A program made the translations under genes and the position numbers. The notes under the pieces are model-generated. The model saw nothing but the letters and a program-made list of their open reading frames with translations, did no database searches and was not told the DNA's origin. Of a stretch of 64,000 nt of DNA, positions 26,143 through 35,973 are shown piece after piece. The stretch is from Arthrinium phaeospermum. Taxonomy: Eukaryota > Ascomycota > Sordariomycetes > Amphisphaeriales > Apiosporaceae. The stretch is from NCBI GenBank assembly GCA_006503535.1, contig QYRS01000003.1:3162001-3226000 (forward strand). The letters are read 5' to 3'. Position 1 is the first letter of the stretch. The number at the start of each line of letters is the position of its first letter.

Positions 26143-27641
26143 ATGTCTCACCGAAAGTTCGAGGCTCCCCGTCACGGTTCGCTGGCATACCTGCCCCGTA
26201 AGCGAGCTGCCCGCCACCGGGGTAAGGTAAAGTCGTGAGTAACCTCCCACCTAATTTTTTTGCACGGCAGTTAGGGCGCATTGGGGATATCGCAGAGGAC
26301 AACCATTGGGACTGGGATTGGGGTTTTATCTTTCGGCTGCAGATTCTGCAGCGGAAGCCAATTCTTCACCGTTGGGTGTAGCGATGTCCAAATGTGCTTG
26401 GTCGAAAACATTTGCTAATCAGTGCCACTCTTTTCCACCAGGTTCCCCAAGGATGACCCCAAGAAGCCCGTCCACTTGACGGCCACCATGGGCTACAAGG
26501 CCGGTATGACCACTATCGTCCGCGACGTCGACCGTCCCGGTGCCAAGTCGCACAAGAAGGAGGTCGTCGAGGCCGTTACCATTATTGATACTCCACCTGT
26601 ACGAACAACGCAGCCCGCTTGGCTCATTTGTGCCTATGGCTAACATCTTTATTCTAGATGATCGTTGTTGGTCTTGTGGGCTACATCGAGACTCCCCGCG
26701 GTCTGCGATCGCTCACCACCGTCTGGGCCGAGCATCTTTCCGACGAGGTCAAGCGCCGCTTCTACAAGAACTGGTACAAGTCTAAGAAGAAGGCCTTCAC
26801 CAAGTACGCCAAGAAGCACTCCGAGACCAAGGCCTCCAGCATCACCCGCGAGCTCGAGCGCATGAAGAAGTACTGCACCGTCGTCCGTGTCCTCGCCCAC
26901 ACTCAGATCCGCAAGACCCCTCTCAAGCAGAAGAAGGCCCACCTTATGGAGATCCAGGTCAACGGTGGCTCCGTTGCCGAGAAGGTCGACTTCGGCCACG
27001 GTCTCTTCGAGAAGCCCTTCGAGATCGACACCATCTTCGAGCAGGATGAGATGATCGATGTCATCGCCGTCACCAAGGGTCACGGTTACAACGGTGTCAC
27101 CGCCCGTTGGGGCACCAAGAAGCTTCCGCGTAAGACTCACAAGGGTCTCCGTAAGGTCGCTTGTATCGGTGCTTGGCACCCGTCCCACGTCCAGTGGACT
27201 GTCGCCCGTGCCGGTCAGATGGGTTACCACCACCGTACCTCGGTCAACCACAAGGTTTACCGCATTGGCAAGGGTGACAACGAGTCCAACGCTTCCACTG
27301 AGCAGGATGTCACCAAGAAGGCCATCACTCCGTAAGTTTTCCTCTTGATGGTTTCCCCAAGTATTATTATTAACAATGTTTCTAGCCTGGGTGGCTTCGT
27401 CCGCTATGGTGAGGTCAAGAACGACTTCGTCATGGTCAAGGGTTCCGTCCCTGGTGTCAAGAAGCGAGTCATGACTCTCCGCAAGTCCATGTTCACGCAC
27501 ACCTCGCGCAAGGCCCTCGAGAAGGTCGAGCTCAAGTGGATCGACACCTCGTCCGAGTTCGGACACGGTGCTTTCCAGACGCCCGCGGAGAAGAAGCAGT
27601 ACCAGGGTACTCTCAAGAAGGACCTTGCCGCCTCCTCGTAA
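26143..27641 (+). CDS. RPL3: 60S ribosomal protein L3 (uL3)
   Basis: Core large-subunit protein next to the peptidyl transferase centre. Four exons, 26143-26234, 26442-26598, 26658-27331 and 27386-27641, encode 392 residues, close to the 387 of yeast. The N-terminus [36 protein letters not shown] is unmistakable, though here split by a 207-nt first intron. The extended central loop ([38 protein letters not shown]) contains the His in GAWHP that is methylated in yeast uL3 and the conserved Trp of the W-finger region. Codon use is strongly biased to C-ending codons, as expected for high expression. Essential cytosolic protein with no oddities beyond the long first intron. Confidence 0.98.
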
Positions 27642-28319
27642 AGAGTTGGTCATGTCTTTTCTCGTTCTGGTTCTGGTCCATGTATCGGAGTTACTGGGTT
27701 GCTTTTCTCACGGCTTTTCGTGACGGGCATGGTGGTATGAAAATAGGAATCTGATACCGCAGCTAATGACAAGTTGCAATGAACAAAAGCCCAAACTACC
27801 CAGTATCATCTTGTAAAGTACCTCGTGAAATCTAGTGAATGATGTCGTAAAACCTCTGAAGGGCCGTATCTACCGTTGAGGCTGTCATCTGTCATCTGCA
27901 TTGATTTTCAGGTGATGGATGGCTAGATGCTTTGGTTTAGCTGATGATATGCGCTATGATTGCTAGTAGCATCCAATCATTTTTGTTCAAGACCCCAGCA
28001 AGCTCATACGTCACCGCCCGCCTTTGATCAACCTTCCATCTATGCATGTCAATCGCCAATGTCAATCGCATCAACTCCCCCGTCATTTAGACATTTGATC
28101 TGCCGTTCAACTACGTTGTTTCCGAAGAGACCCTACGTGATCTTACCTTCTACGAAAGATCTAGATCGGCCAAGACTGGAGCGTGCGAATACCCATACAG
28201 TACGCAGCAGCTCCGCACACAGCAAGCTATCGTCGGTAGATACCATTCCGAGGCTCGTTCCTCGGTCAGCCAGTATTCGCGATCGCTACCGCCACTTCAC
28301 AACTACACGGTCACTCAGC
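27642..28319. other. Spacer containing a possible N-terminal extension of the NuiA-like gene
   Basis: Holds the rpl3 3' UTR. From the ATG at 28059 an open frame runs uninterrupted into the start at 28320, adding 87 Arg/Ser/Thr-rich residues (see the next gene). Confidence 0.5.
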
Positions 28320-28940
28320 ATGGCGTCAGACGAAGACTACATGGCTTTCCTCGACAAGGCCAACAAGGATCCGAGCGAGGGCTATGCGAAGCCGGCCAGC
28401 AGCGGCGGCGCGAAGCTCGAGTTCAAGGCCACGGACCACGGAGTCCAGGTCCCGGCTGCCCTGAAGGAGGTAGCGCAAGATACGTTCTACGTCAGCGATG
28501 CGGATGAGCCCTTCGTCCCGGTCGCGCTGAAATGGGACGAGGGTGGCAAGGGCTTGCCGGACGAAGGTACGTTGTTGATTATGCTCATTGACTTTACCTG
28601 CGTGGAACAACAATTTCTACTCGTATTGTACCGCCGGAGGAGGGGGGGTTCTTTTAAAAGCTAACCTATTGTCATGTCACCAGAGGAGTTTGCGAAACTG
28701 ATCGCGCACCCGAACCCGTCGTCGGCCAACGTCGAGCTGCAAGACCCGGCTGACTGGGACCCCCAGGGCCAGTACAGCAAGATTCTGGAAGCCGTGCGCA
28801 AGGCCGGCCAGGGCAATGATGTCCGGGTCTACAGGGTGCCCAAGGACGGCTCGCGGGTCGAGTACTGGGTCGTCACCACCGAGGGCAAGGGGAAGGATGC
28901 GAAACTGGTGGGTGTCAAGGCACTGGCTGTTGAGAGCTAG
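28320..28940 (+). CDS. Nuclease A inhibitor-like (NuiA-fold) protein
   Basis: Exons 28320-28566 and 28684-28940 (117-nt intron, junction LPDEEEFAKL) encode 167 residues. A family-like pattern is visible: VAQDTFYVSDADEPFVPV resembles the SESDYPFE motif of bacterial NuiA, then the EEFAKLIAHP helix, then the C-terminal sheet VRVYRVPKDGSRVEYWVVTTEG...KLVGVKALAVES, comparable to NuiA's IKVFRVG...VYIVGKT...GLKTKAVET. NuiA inhibits sugar-nonspecific nucleases; in fungi the cellular partner is not known to me, so inhibition is only inferred from fold. The ATG at 28320 has a strong context (A at -3, G at +4). An upstream in-frame ATG at 28059 would give 254 residues with a mitochondrial-type leader ending RHFTTTRSLS. 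Gene is convincing; function is tentative. Confidence 0.8.
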
Positions 28941-29613
28941 TTTCTTTTCGTCGTCGAACGATATTGCAAGTACAAGGCAGGGGTACGGCTTGAGGGGTTT
29001 GGCGTTTTGGGGAGCGACAGTCGACAGGAATGGCATACACGGCTTTATATGTTACAGAGCTGTAGGTTGTGTGCCCTTGTATCTGGGGTGTGGTACATTA
29101 TGGCCTCCTATTGAAGAGATTCTTCTGCTGAGTAGATAGGTAGTCGTCAATTTCTAAGATTTGGTTCTACAACATTGGCAATGCGTCATTCAGTACCATC
29201 AATTCTTCATGGGGTTGCATTTCGAACTACACTGCAGGCCATACGAGAGAAGCATTGCTCACCCGAGCATGGTCTTCCGTATCCGGCGTATAAACGACTC
29301 CTCATGTTTAGAGGGAGAAATATATAACCCCTGGACTCTTATGTGAAATCATCTGATAAAGTCATATTAGGCTTCACAGGTGCCTACCTAATGCCTAACG
29401 CAGAAACCTTATACTTGGTTTGGGTGAGGCTCTGCCGACTTCAGACTTGGTCAGGGCAAATTGGCGTCGAGTTGGTGGGATGGATAGTGGGCTTAGCTAG
29501 CTCCCTTGTCTCGTGTAAACTGCCCCGCGGTCCGATAACAGGAACTATCTGCCAAAATTTCGGGGATATTATCCGTCAGCATGCAAGACATAGCGAGCAT
29601 AAGCTTACACCCT

Positions 29614-29620
29614 TGAGTCA
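29614..29620 (+). promoter_or_regulatory. Cpc1/Gcn4-type element (TGAGTCA)
   Basis: Exact Gcn4/CpcA/Cpc1 recognition sequence about 125 nt upstream of the trpE ATG. Amino-acid biosynthesis genes in fungi use such sites for cross-pathway control under amino-acid starvation; location before a tryptophan gene supports function. Confidence 0.6.
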
Positions 29621-29733
29621 CCGGTTGCGATTCCCACCTGTTCTGGTGCCATAAAGACTCGGGCTCTCTCGTAAAGTGAGCTCCATCTTCTATTCTGCGA
29701 TCTTGAGTGCAAAGCACAACGACAAGCAGGCTC

Positions 29734-29740
29734 TGACTCA
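29734..29740 (+). promoter_or_regulatory. Second Cpc1/Gcn4-type element (TGACTCA)
   Basis: Same 7-mer, two bases before the trpE ATG. It is an exact match, but it is probably inside the transcribed leader, so it may be fortuitous. Confidence 0.35.
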
Positions 29741-29742
29741 CC

Positions 29743-31454
29743 ATGGATCAAGCGGTAAGATTGCTCTGTCGCACATCCCTGTACCCCGCCAACCTTGGTG
29801 TGTTGTGCGAAACTGACCCAATATGGTGATGACAGGATGTGATACTGCCGTCTTGCGAGACCATAAAGGATCTCCTCTCGAAGCCCCAGCCGGGTCCTAA
29901 GAAGGCCAATCTCGTCCCCGTCTACGGCCAGATCTCCGCCGACCTCATAACGCCCTCGGCCGCCTACCTCAAGATCTCGGCTCACTCCAAGTCCGAGTAC
30001 TCCTTCCTCTTCGAAAGCGCCGCCACCGAGCGCCTGGGTCGCTACAGCTTCGTCGCCGCGAACCCCCGCAAGGTCATCACAACGGGCGAGGGGCATGGCG
30101 AGTCTTGCGACCCATTGCCCGGGCTCGAAGCCGAGCTCGAGCGCTTCGTGACGCTCGATGTGCCGGGAGTCACGCTGCCGCCGCTGACGGGTGGCGCGGT
30201 GGGCTACGTGGGCTACGACTGTGTGCGCTACTTTGAGCCCAAGACGGCTCGACCTATGAATGATGTGCTCAAGATCCCCGAGTCCATCTTCATGCTCTTC
30301 GACACCATTGTCGCATTCGACCGCTTCTACGGCATCGCCAAGGTCATCACCTACATCCCCGTCCCGGAAGACCTCGGAACCCTCGAGGCGGAATACCAGA
30401 AGGCCACGGCCACCATCACGGAGCTGATTGAGGTCCTCAATGCGCCCGAGATCCCCCTGCCCGAGCAAGGCCCGATCAAGCTCGACCAGGAGTACACGTC
30501 CAACATTGGCCAGAAGGGATACGAGGGCCACGTCACGGCCTTGAAGAAGCACATTGTGGCAGGCGACATCATCCAGGCGGTGCCTTCACAGCGCTTTGCC
30601 CGACCTACGACGCTACACCCCTTCAACATCTACCGCCATCTCCGTACCGTCAACCCGTCGCCATACCTGTTCTACATCAACTGCAAGGACTTCCAGATCG
30701 TCGGCGCATCGCCCGAGCTCCTGGTGAAGAGCGAAGCCGGGCGTGTAATCACCCACCCCATTGCCGGTACTGTCAAGCGCGGCAAGACGCCCGAGGAAGA
30801 TGACAGGCTTGGCGCGGAGCTGCGGAACTCGCTGAAGGACCGCGCCGAGCACGTCATGTTGGTGGATCTGGCGCGCAACGATGTGAACCGCATCTGCGAT
30901 CCCCTGACGACGCGCGTGGACCGACTGATGGTGGTCGAGAAGTTCAGCCACGTTCAACATCTGGTGTCCCAAGTTTCTGGCGTTCTCAGGCCAGGCCAGA
31001 CAAGGTTTGACGCTTTCCGCTCCATCTTCCCTGCCGGAACAGTGTCTGGCGCGCCCAAGGTCAAGGCCATGGAGCTTATTGCCGAGTTCGAGAAGGAGAA
31101 GCGAGGTGTCTACGCCGGTGCCGTCGGCTACTTTGGCTACAACAGCGTAGACATGGATGGCAAGGAGAGCGAGGGTGAGATGGATACTTGCATTGCCCTT
31201 CGTACCATGTTGGTGAAGGATGGTACTGCGTATCTCCAGGCCGGTAAGTATTCTTCCCATACTCGGCCTCTTTCATACGGCCTGTTCGGTATGTTCCGAT
31301 GCAGCTCCACTTACTGACAATGGAAATAGGAGGCGGCATTGTGTTCGACTCGGATGAGTATGACGAGTGGATGGAGACGATGAACAAGTTGGCGGCCAAC
31401 ATACAGTGCATCACATCGGCGGAAAAGTTGTATGCCAAGCGACAGAAGTCATGA
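29743..31454 (+). CDS. TRP2: Anthranilate synthase component I (TrpE)
   Basis: Converts chorismate and glutamine-derived ammonia to anthranilate, the first step of tryptophan synthesis; partner is the TrpG-bearing trifunctional protein. Exons 29743-29754 (four codons, MDQA), 29836-31243 and 31330-31454 encode 514 residues. The N-terminal domain carries the feedback-binding block ([21 protein letters not shown]), a Leu-Leu-Glu-Ser-type tryptophan site. The C-terminal chorismate-binding domain shows [79 protein letters not shown] and the terminal [20 protein letters not shown]. Upstream TGACTCA sites suggest cross-pathway control. Its 3' end faces the GFA gene only 137 nt away. No glutaminase domain is fused. 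Confidence 0.97.
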
Positions 31455-31591
31455 GTCGTTTCGCCATGACGGACGGGATCAATTGGTTTGCTAGACGAAT
31501 GGTGGCATCCATTCTGCGTGTGCGTGAACCAAGGTGAAAACAAAAATAATAGCATGGCGTTTCCGGAATCTACAAAAGCAACCTTGCTGGT

Positions 31592-32232
31592 CTACTTCAA
31601 CTCTCCTTTCTCTTCGTCCCAGTAGTGGCCCGCCAAGTCACCGGCCGGTTTGACCAGGCTTATACCGTCGAGCTTCTTGGTTTTGAGCTCATCAAGATTG
31701 ACACCGTAGATTGTGCGAGCCTATTCAAAGAGTAGGTTAGTGGAGTGAGAAAGGGCTGAAGAAGGGCATAAATGGGAAGAGAACTTACGCTGATGCCGTA
31801 CTTGTGCGGCTTGAAGACGTCCCGGAAGTCGATGGCCAGGCTGGCTCCGCACTTGGGGCAGAAGAGCTGGTCTTTGGCCTTGGTGTTGAACTGGTAGGAC
31901 GCGCAGCGAGAGCGGCTGTCATTGTGCCACTTGACGTCGGCGGCCTCGGGGTCTAGTGGCGGGTGGTGAAGAGTGTCAGTGTCAGAGATAACACACACAC
32001 ATATACATATAAACAAGTAGGCAAAAGAAGAACGGGGCGTGAATAAGAAGAACTTACAGATCAGCAGATAGCCGAAGCGGGTGCAGGCGGAACAGTTGCA
32101 GTTCACCACCTCGTACTCGGGCAGCGGCGGCGAGAGGGTGACGGAGAACTTGATGTAGCCGCAGTGGCAGCCGCACTCGTGGGTGCTGCTGTTGGCCTTC
32201 TTGCCCTCTTCGGTGGTGGCGGTGGTGGACAT
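31592..32232 (-). CDS. GFA/CENP-V family zinc-binding protein
   Basis: Exons 32232-32058, 31952-31789 and 31720-31592 encode 155 residues; junctions restore GYLLIYPEAADV and HKYGIS-ARTIYGVNLDEL, typical of this family. Cysteines C20-x-C22-x-C24, C45-x-C47-xx-C50 and C90-PK-C93 form the two zinc sites of the glutathione-dependent formaldehyde-activating (Mss4-like) fold. The founding enzyme was linked to S-hydroxymethylglutathione formation, but most fungal relatives have no tested activity, so only the fold is claimed. Start: the ATG at 32232 has a strong context (A at -3); an in-frame ATG at 32268 would add 12 residues. A TATATAAAG-like box lies about 70 nt upstream on this strand (about 32299-32307). 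Confidence 0.88.
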
Positions 32233-33951
32233 GGTTGGGCCTCGGACGGGGTCTAACGTGAACGGCATTGGGGGCTGAGAGTTTTGTTAGACTATGCTCT
32301 TTATATAGAAGAAATATGTATCACCAACAAGTACCTTTTCACCTCGGGGAACAAGTATCTACCGCGATTGGTAATACAAGGAGACCTGTTTCCGATTCAG
32401 CTTGGCTTTTAGGTAGGGGTAGGTATATAAATAGGTTGAGATGGGTACCCCTCAATCTTTGGTAATCAGCAAGCGAGACCCATACATACTGTTAGTGCTC
32501 ACTCGGTAGGCGGCAGAAGGATCAAAATCCCGGGGTATGGGTAAGCAGCCACCTCGCATGCGGCGTAGCAGCCAAAGAGCGGTAACGGGGATACCTTCCG
32601 GAAGAAGTTCAAGTACTGGCAGAGAGAGAGGTATATTGACTAGGTAGGCATCATCATGTATAAACGATCGCATCTAGCTGGCGTCAAGTCGGTAGACTTG
32701 CGGGGTGCTCGTGATAGGCACCTGTCAGCGATCTCCCACCTACGAGGAGACCGCCATTATGCGCAGGGGAACTACGACCCTTCACGTCGTGCACCACTGT
32801 TGCTCCGACTTGGTCTTGACAAATGGCCCGACTGGCTGACGGCAGACCTCCGGTGCCGGCCGGGGCGCTGGGCGCTTCGGGGGAAAGCTTGGGTTCTAAC
32901 ATCCCCTCGGTCCCTGTTCTCGAGGCCAGTCCGCAGAGCTCCAAAACCGGTAGGCTCTTACCGAATACGTTCGACTTGTATGTAGTATAAAAAGGGGTCG
33001 TCACACCGGCTGTAAAAGTCAGTAGGCAGTGCGGTCATTGGCGAATTTCCAGTAGAGCAGGCCCAGGCTTGGGAAGCACGGCATTTGGGAGGTCAAAACT
33101 CGCCACATCAGGCGATAACTCCCGACTCATTGCCATCTGCCGCCGCGGAGAACAAATGCGATGATACCCCTGTTCGACTTCACGCCTTGAAAGTGATGGG
33201 ACCAGTATGAGCTTAATGTCATAATCGCCCTTGTGATTATCGCAGTCTTGCCTTGGAAGATGGGAAATTCCTGATGCTCGACAAGCATATGTTGGCGGGA
33301 TAGGAGGCCACAAGAGTAAAGCCCTAAGTTGCCCGCCAATAAGTGCATCGTCGCTGCTTGTGTCATGCCTTGTTCCCCAGGCACTTGACGGACAGTATGG
33401 CAGGCTCGCAGAACCCAAAGAACGTACAGGTTACAGAAGACATGTGCTCTAATCGACCCTCGCCGTGATCACGGATGAGTATCATATTCCACACAGGAAC
33501 TTGAAGAGCTCAAGAGATATCATATATAATAATATTAAGGTCGCTAGCCTAGGTCTATTCTAGCCAGTCAGCAGTTCGTGTAAGCAAGTCAGCCGCTTAT
33601 TCTAAACAAGAGATCCGCGAAGCTCGTCCGTCTCATCGCTTGTAGTGTCGCAAACAAATCAATCTCAAGAAAAACCCAGCAACCCAAACTTTTTCGTGTG
33701 TACAACCAGGGGAAAACTTCCCCCTTTTCCAGAAACGCCCGTGGGTATGCTTCTTCTATAAACGCAGCCAACCGCGAGCAAAATGGTATCTCAAACAACA
33801 TCAAACATGACTCTGTGCCGCTACCGCTTCCCAATTCTCAGAAGCCCCCTTTTCGTTCTGTCCATCATGACCAAATCGTCATCGTGCAAGTCCAAAATAT
33901 TGATTAAACAGTAAAATAGTTGGGTATATAATTCAGGCCAAGGAAAAGCGC
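32233..33951. other. 1.7-kb intergenic spacer
   Basis: Between the GFA gene promoter and the 3' end of the DHA1 transporter. Contains isolated TATA-like sequences (about 32424 and 32987) without an associated gene, AT-rich DNA near 33520-33540, and no convincing ORF. Confidence 0.5.
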
Positions 33952-35973
33952 TTAGACTTGGTGTCTTTCCTGCTCCGTGGTGCGCGGGACGACCGATAAC
34001 GCGGCGTGGTTGGCACCATCATGACGCTTCTCAGCCGCGCCATCGCCGACTGCGCCGTCTGCAGTATTCTCAATGCCGCTGTCGGCTGCTTCGTTGTTCG
34101 CGGGAGCACCGGGAGCAAAGTTGCTCTTTGCGCGGATCTTGTGGCCGTACAGGTAGAAGATGACGGGAATGGGGACAAGAACTGCGGCGACGCATCCAAG
34201 TACAGTAGCGGCGTAATTGATGCCCAAACCCTCGAACATGTAGGTGGAGAACAGCGGGAAACCAGCACCGGCAAGCGACCGCAGGAAAGTGTTTCCGGCA
34301 ATGGCCGACGCAGCGAACATCAAGTAGGCGTCCACCAGGTAGTTGAGGGCTTGGAGGAAGATAGCCATCAGACCGTAGCCAGTCAGAAGTCCAGAGAGAG
34401 TAGGGACAATCCAGTGGATATCCTCACGGTAGCCAGACCAGCCGAACCAAAAGATGCCAGCCGAGAACGCAACGCCACCAGCGATGATAACGGGGAGACG
34501 CCATTCGGGAACGGGAACGCCGTTGTTGGCGGCCAGCTTCCTTTGGTACGAAGGCTGCATGAGCAGCACATTGGTGCCGGCAATAAGCTGACCGACAATC
34601 ATACCGAAGAAGCAAAGACCAGACTTGCCCGCGCTGAAACCGTGGATGCCCTGGAAAACGAAGGGGTATGCAGTGAGGAAAAGATACAGGAGACCGTAGA
34701 TGAAGGCCATGTAGATAGAGATGAGAGTCACAATGGGCTCGAAGAAGAGCAGTCGCATCGGACGGGTGAAGTTCTTCTGGATGAGCTCCACCAAGTCGAC
34801 CTCGATTTCCTCCTGCTTGGCGTGGATACCCCAGTTCTTGGTACGGCGTCGCAGTTCAGCCGCCTTTGAGACGAGGATGACGGGCGGGTACGTCTCCTCG
34901 AGGAAGAAGAGATCGAGGACAAAAGCAGCAAAGCCCATGATGGCGACAATATACATGGTCCATCGCCATCCAAGGTAGGACTCGACAATGAATCCACCGA
35001 CAAAGGGCGCCAGCAGCGGGCCGGTGAAAACACACATGGAGAAGATGGTGATGGCCACACCACGCGTAGCATTGTCGAACATATCCGAGAAGACGGCAGC
35101 GACGACGGCCAGCGGGCAGGCTCCGAAGAAGCCGGCAAAGAACCGGCAGATGAGGAGAGTCTGCAGATCCTTGGCCGTTGCGCATGCGATGCAGAAGATG
35201 GAGAAACCAAACATGGCAGTCACGATAGGGAGCCTTCGGCCCTTCAATTCGGATAGGGGTGCCCACAGAGTCGGGCCAAACGCGAATCCGAGCACGTACA
35301 GGGACACACCAAGAATACCAACTTCGGCGCTAACACCAAAGAGCTTGGCGACGGGTTTTGTGGCGGCGGAGAAAATGCTAGAGCCGAATGCGGCAGTCAT
35401 AGTAGTATACCCAAGCATAGCGGCAGTCAGCAATCTGAAGAAGCACAGGTTAGTATATCCAGCATGAACTATATGCGGCAGCGGGGGCAAGGCTCACTTC
35501 TTCTTTAGCGGCCAGTTCTGGGCGTGGTAGGGGTCGTTCTCGCCGTCAAACTCCACCACATACTCCTCCTGCTCCGGCAAGGGAGGCGGAAAGGGCTTGC
35601 CGGCGCCGAAGGCCGGCAGGGGCTTGGTGGCTGTCGAGTGGCGGCTCCGCAGACTACGGCCTATCGTCTCGCTGTGCTGACTTCGGGCCGTGTATATGCG
35701 GCTCAGCTCGGTGGGATGCCTCTCGAGGTCGCCCTGGGTCGAGATGCGGCTCATGCCGCCGGTGCGCAGCCGTGCCATGCGTCCATTCTCGTTGCTGGAC
35801 TCTGTCGATACTGACGATGCTGTCGCAACACGCTCGATCTCATTGCTGGCTCTGCGGGGGTGCTTCTCTTGCCCGGGGGGCTGCAGGTGTTGCTGGTCTG
35901 TCGCGTGGGTTCCTCCTAGGCGCGCATCCTCCTGAGCGCGCGCGAGCTCTCGATCGACCTCGTCCATGGCCAT
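33952..35973 (-). CDS. MFS transporter, DHA1 family (drug/polyamine:H+ antiporter type)
   Basis: Plasma-membrane exporter of 652 residues from exons 35973-35498 and 35434-33952 (63-nt intron). A long cytosolic N-terminus (about 155 residues, Ser/Arg-rich with clustered phosphorylatable Ser/Thr) ends in the DHA1 hallmark DPYHAQNWPLKKK. Twelve hydrophobic segments follow; motif A-like LSELKGRRLPIV lies after TM2, RFFAGFFGACPLAVV in TM4, and FVGGFIVESYLGWRWTMY in the TM5-TM6 region. The central loop (about 375-405) is charged. The tail after TM12 is hydrophilic and acidic/Ala-rich. The family includes Flu1/Tpo-type fluconazole and polyamine exporters; the substrate cannot be assigned. ATG 35973 (MAMDEVDREL) is the first in-frame ATG; one at 35967 is also possible. 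Confidence 0.9.

Larger units (their letters stand above)
28941..29742. other. trpE promoter region
   Basis: Intergenic spacer with the 3' UTR of the NuiA-like gene and the upstream region of trpE. No other gene is supported. It carries two exact TGACTCA-type palindromes (listed separately). Confidence 0.5.

Noticed and set aside
26649..27653. 334-codon minus-strand frame over rpl3
   Set aside because: Shadow of a strongly codon-biased ribosomal protein gene.
33000..33420. Minus-strand frame of 127 codons in the spacer after the GFA gene
   Set aside because: No family features; ordinary length for chance in GC-balanced DNA.
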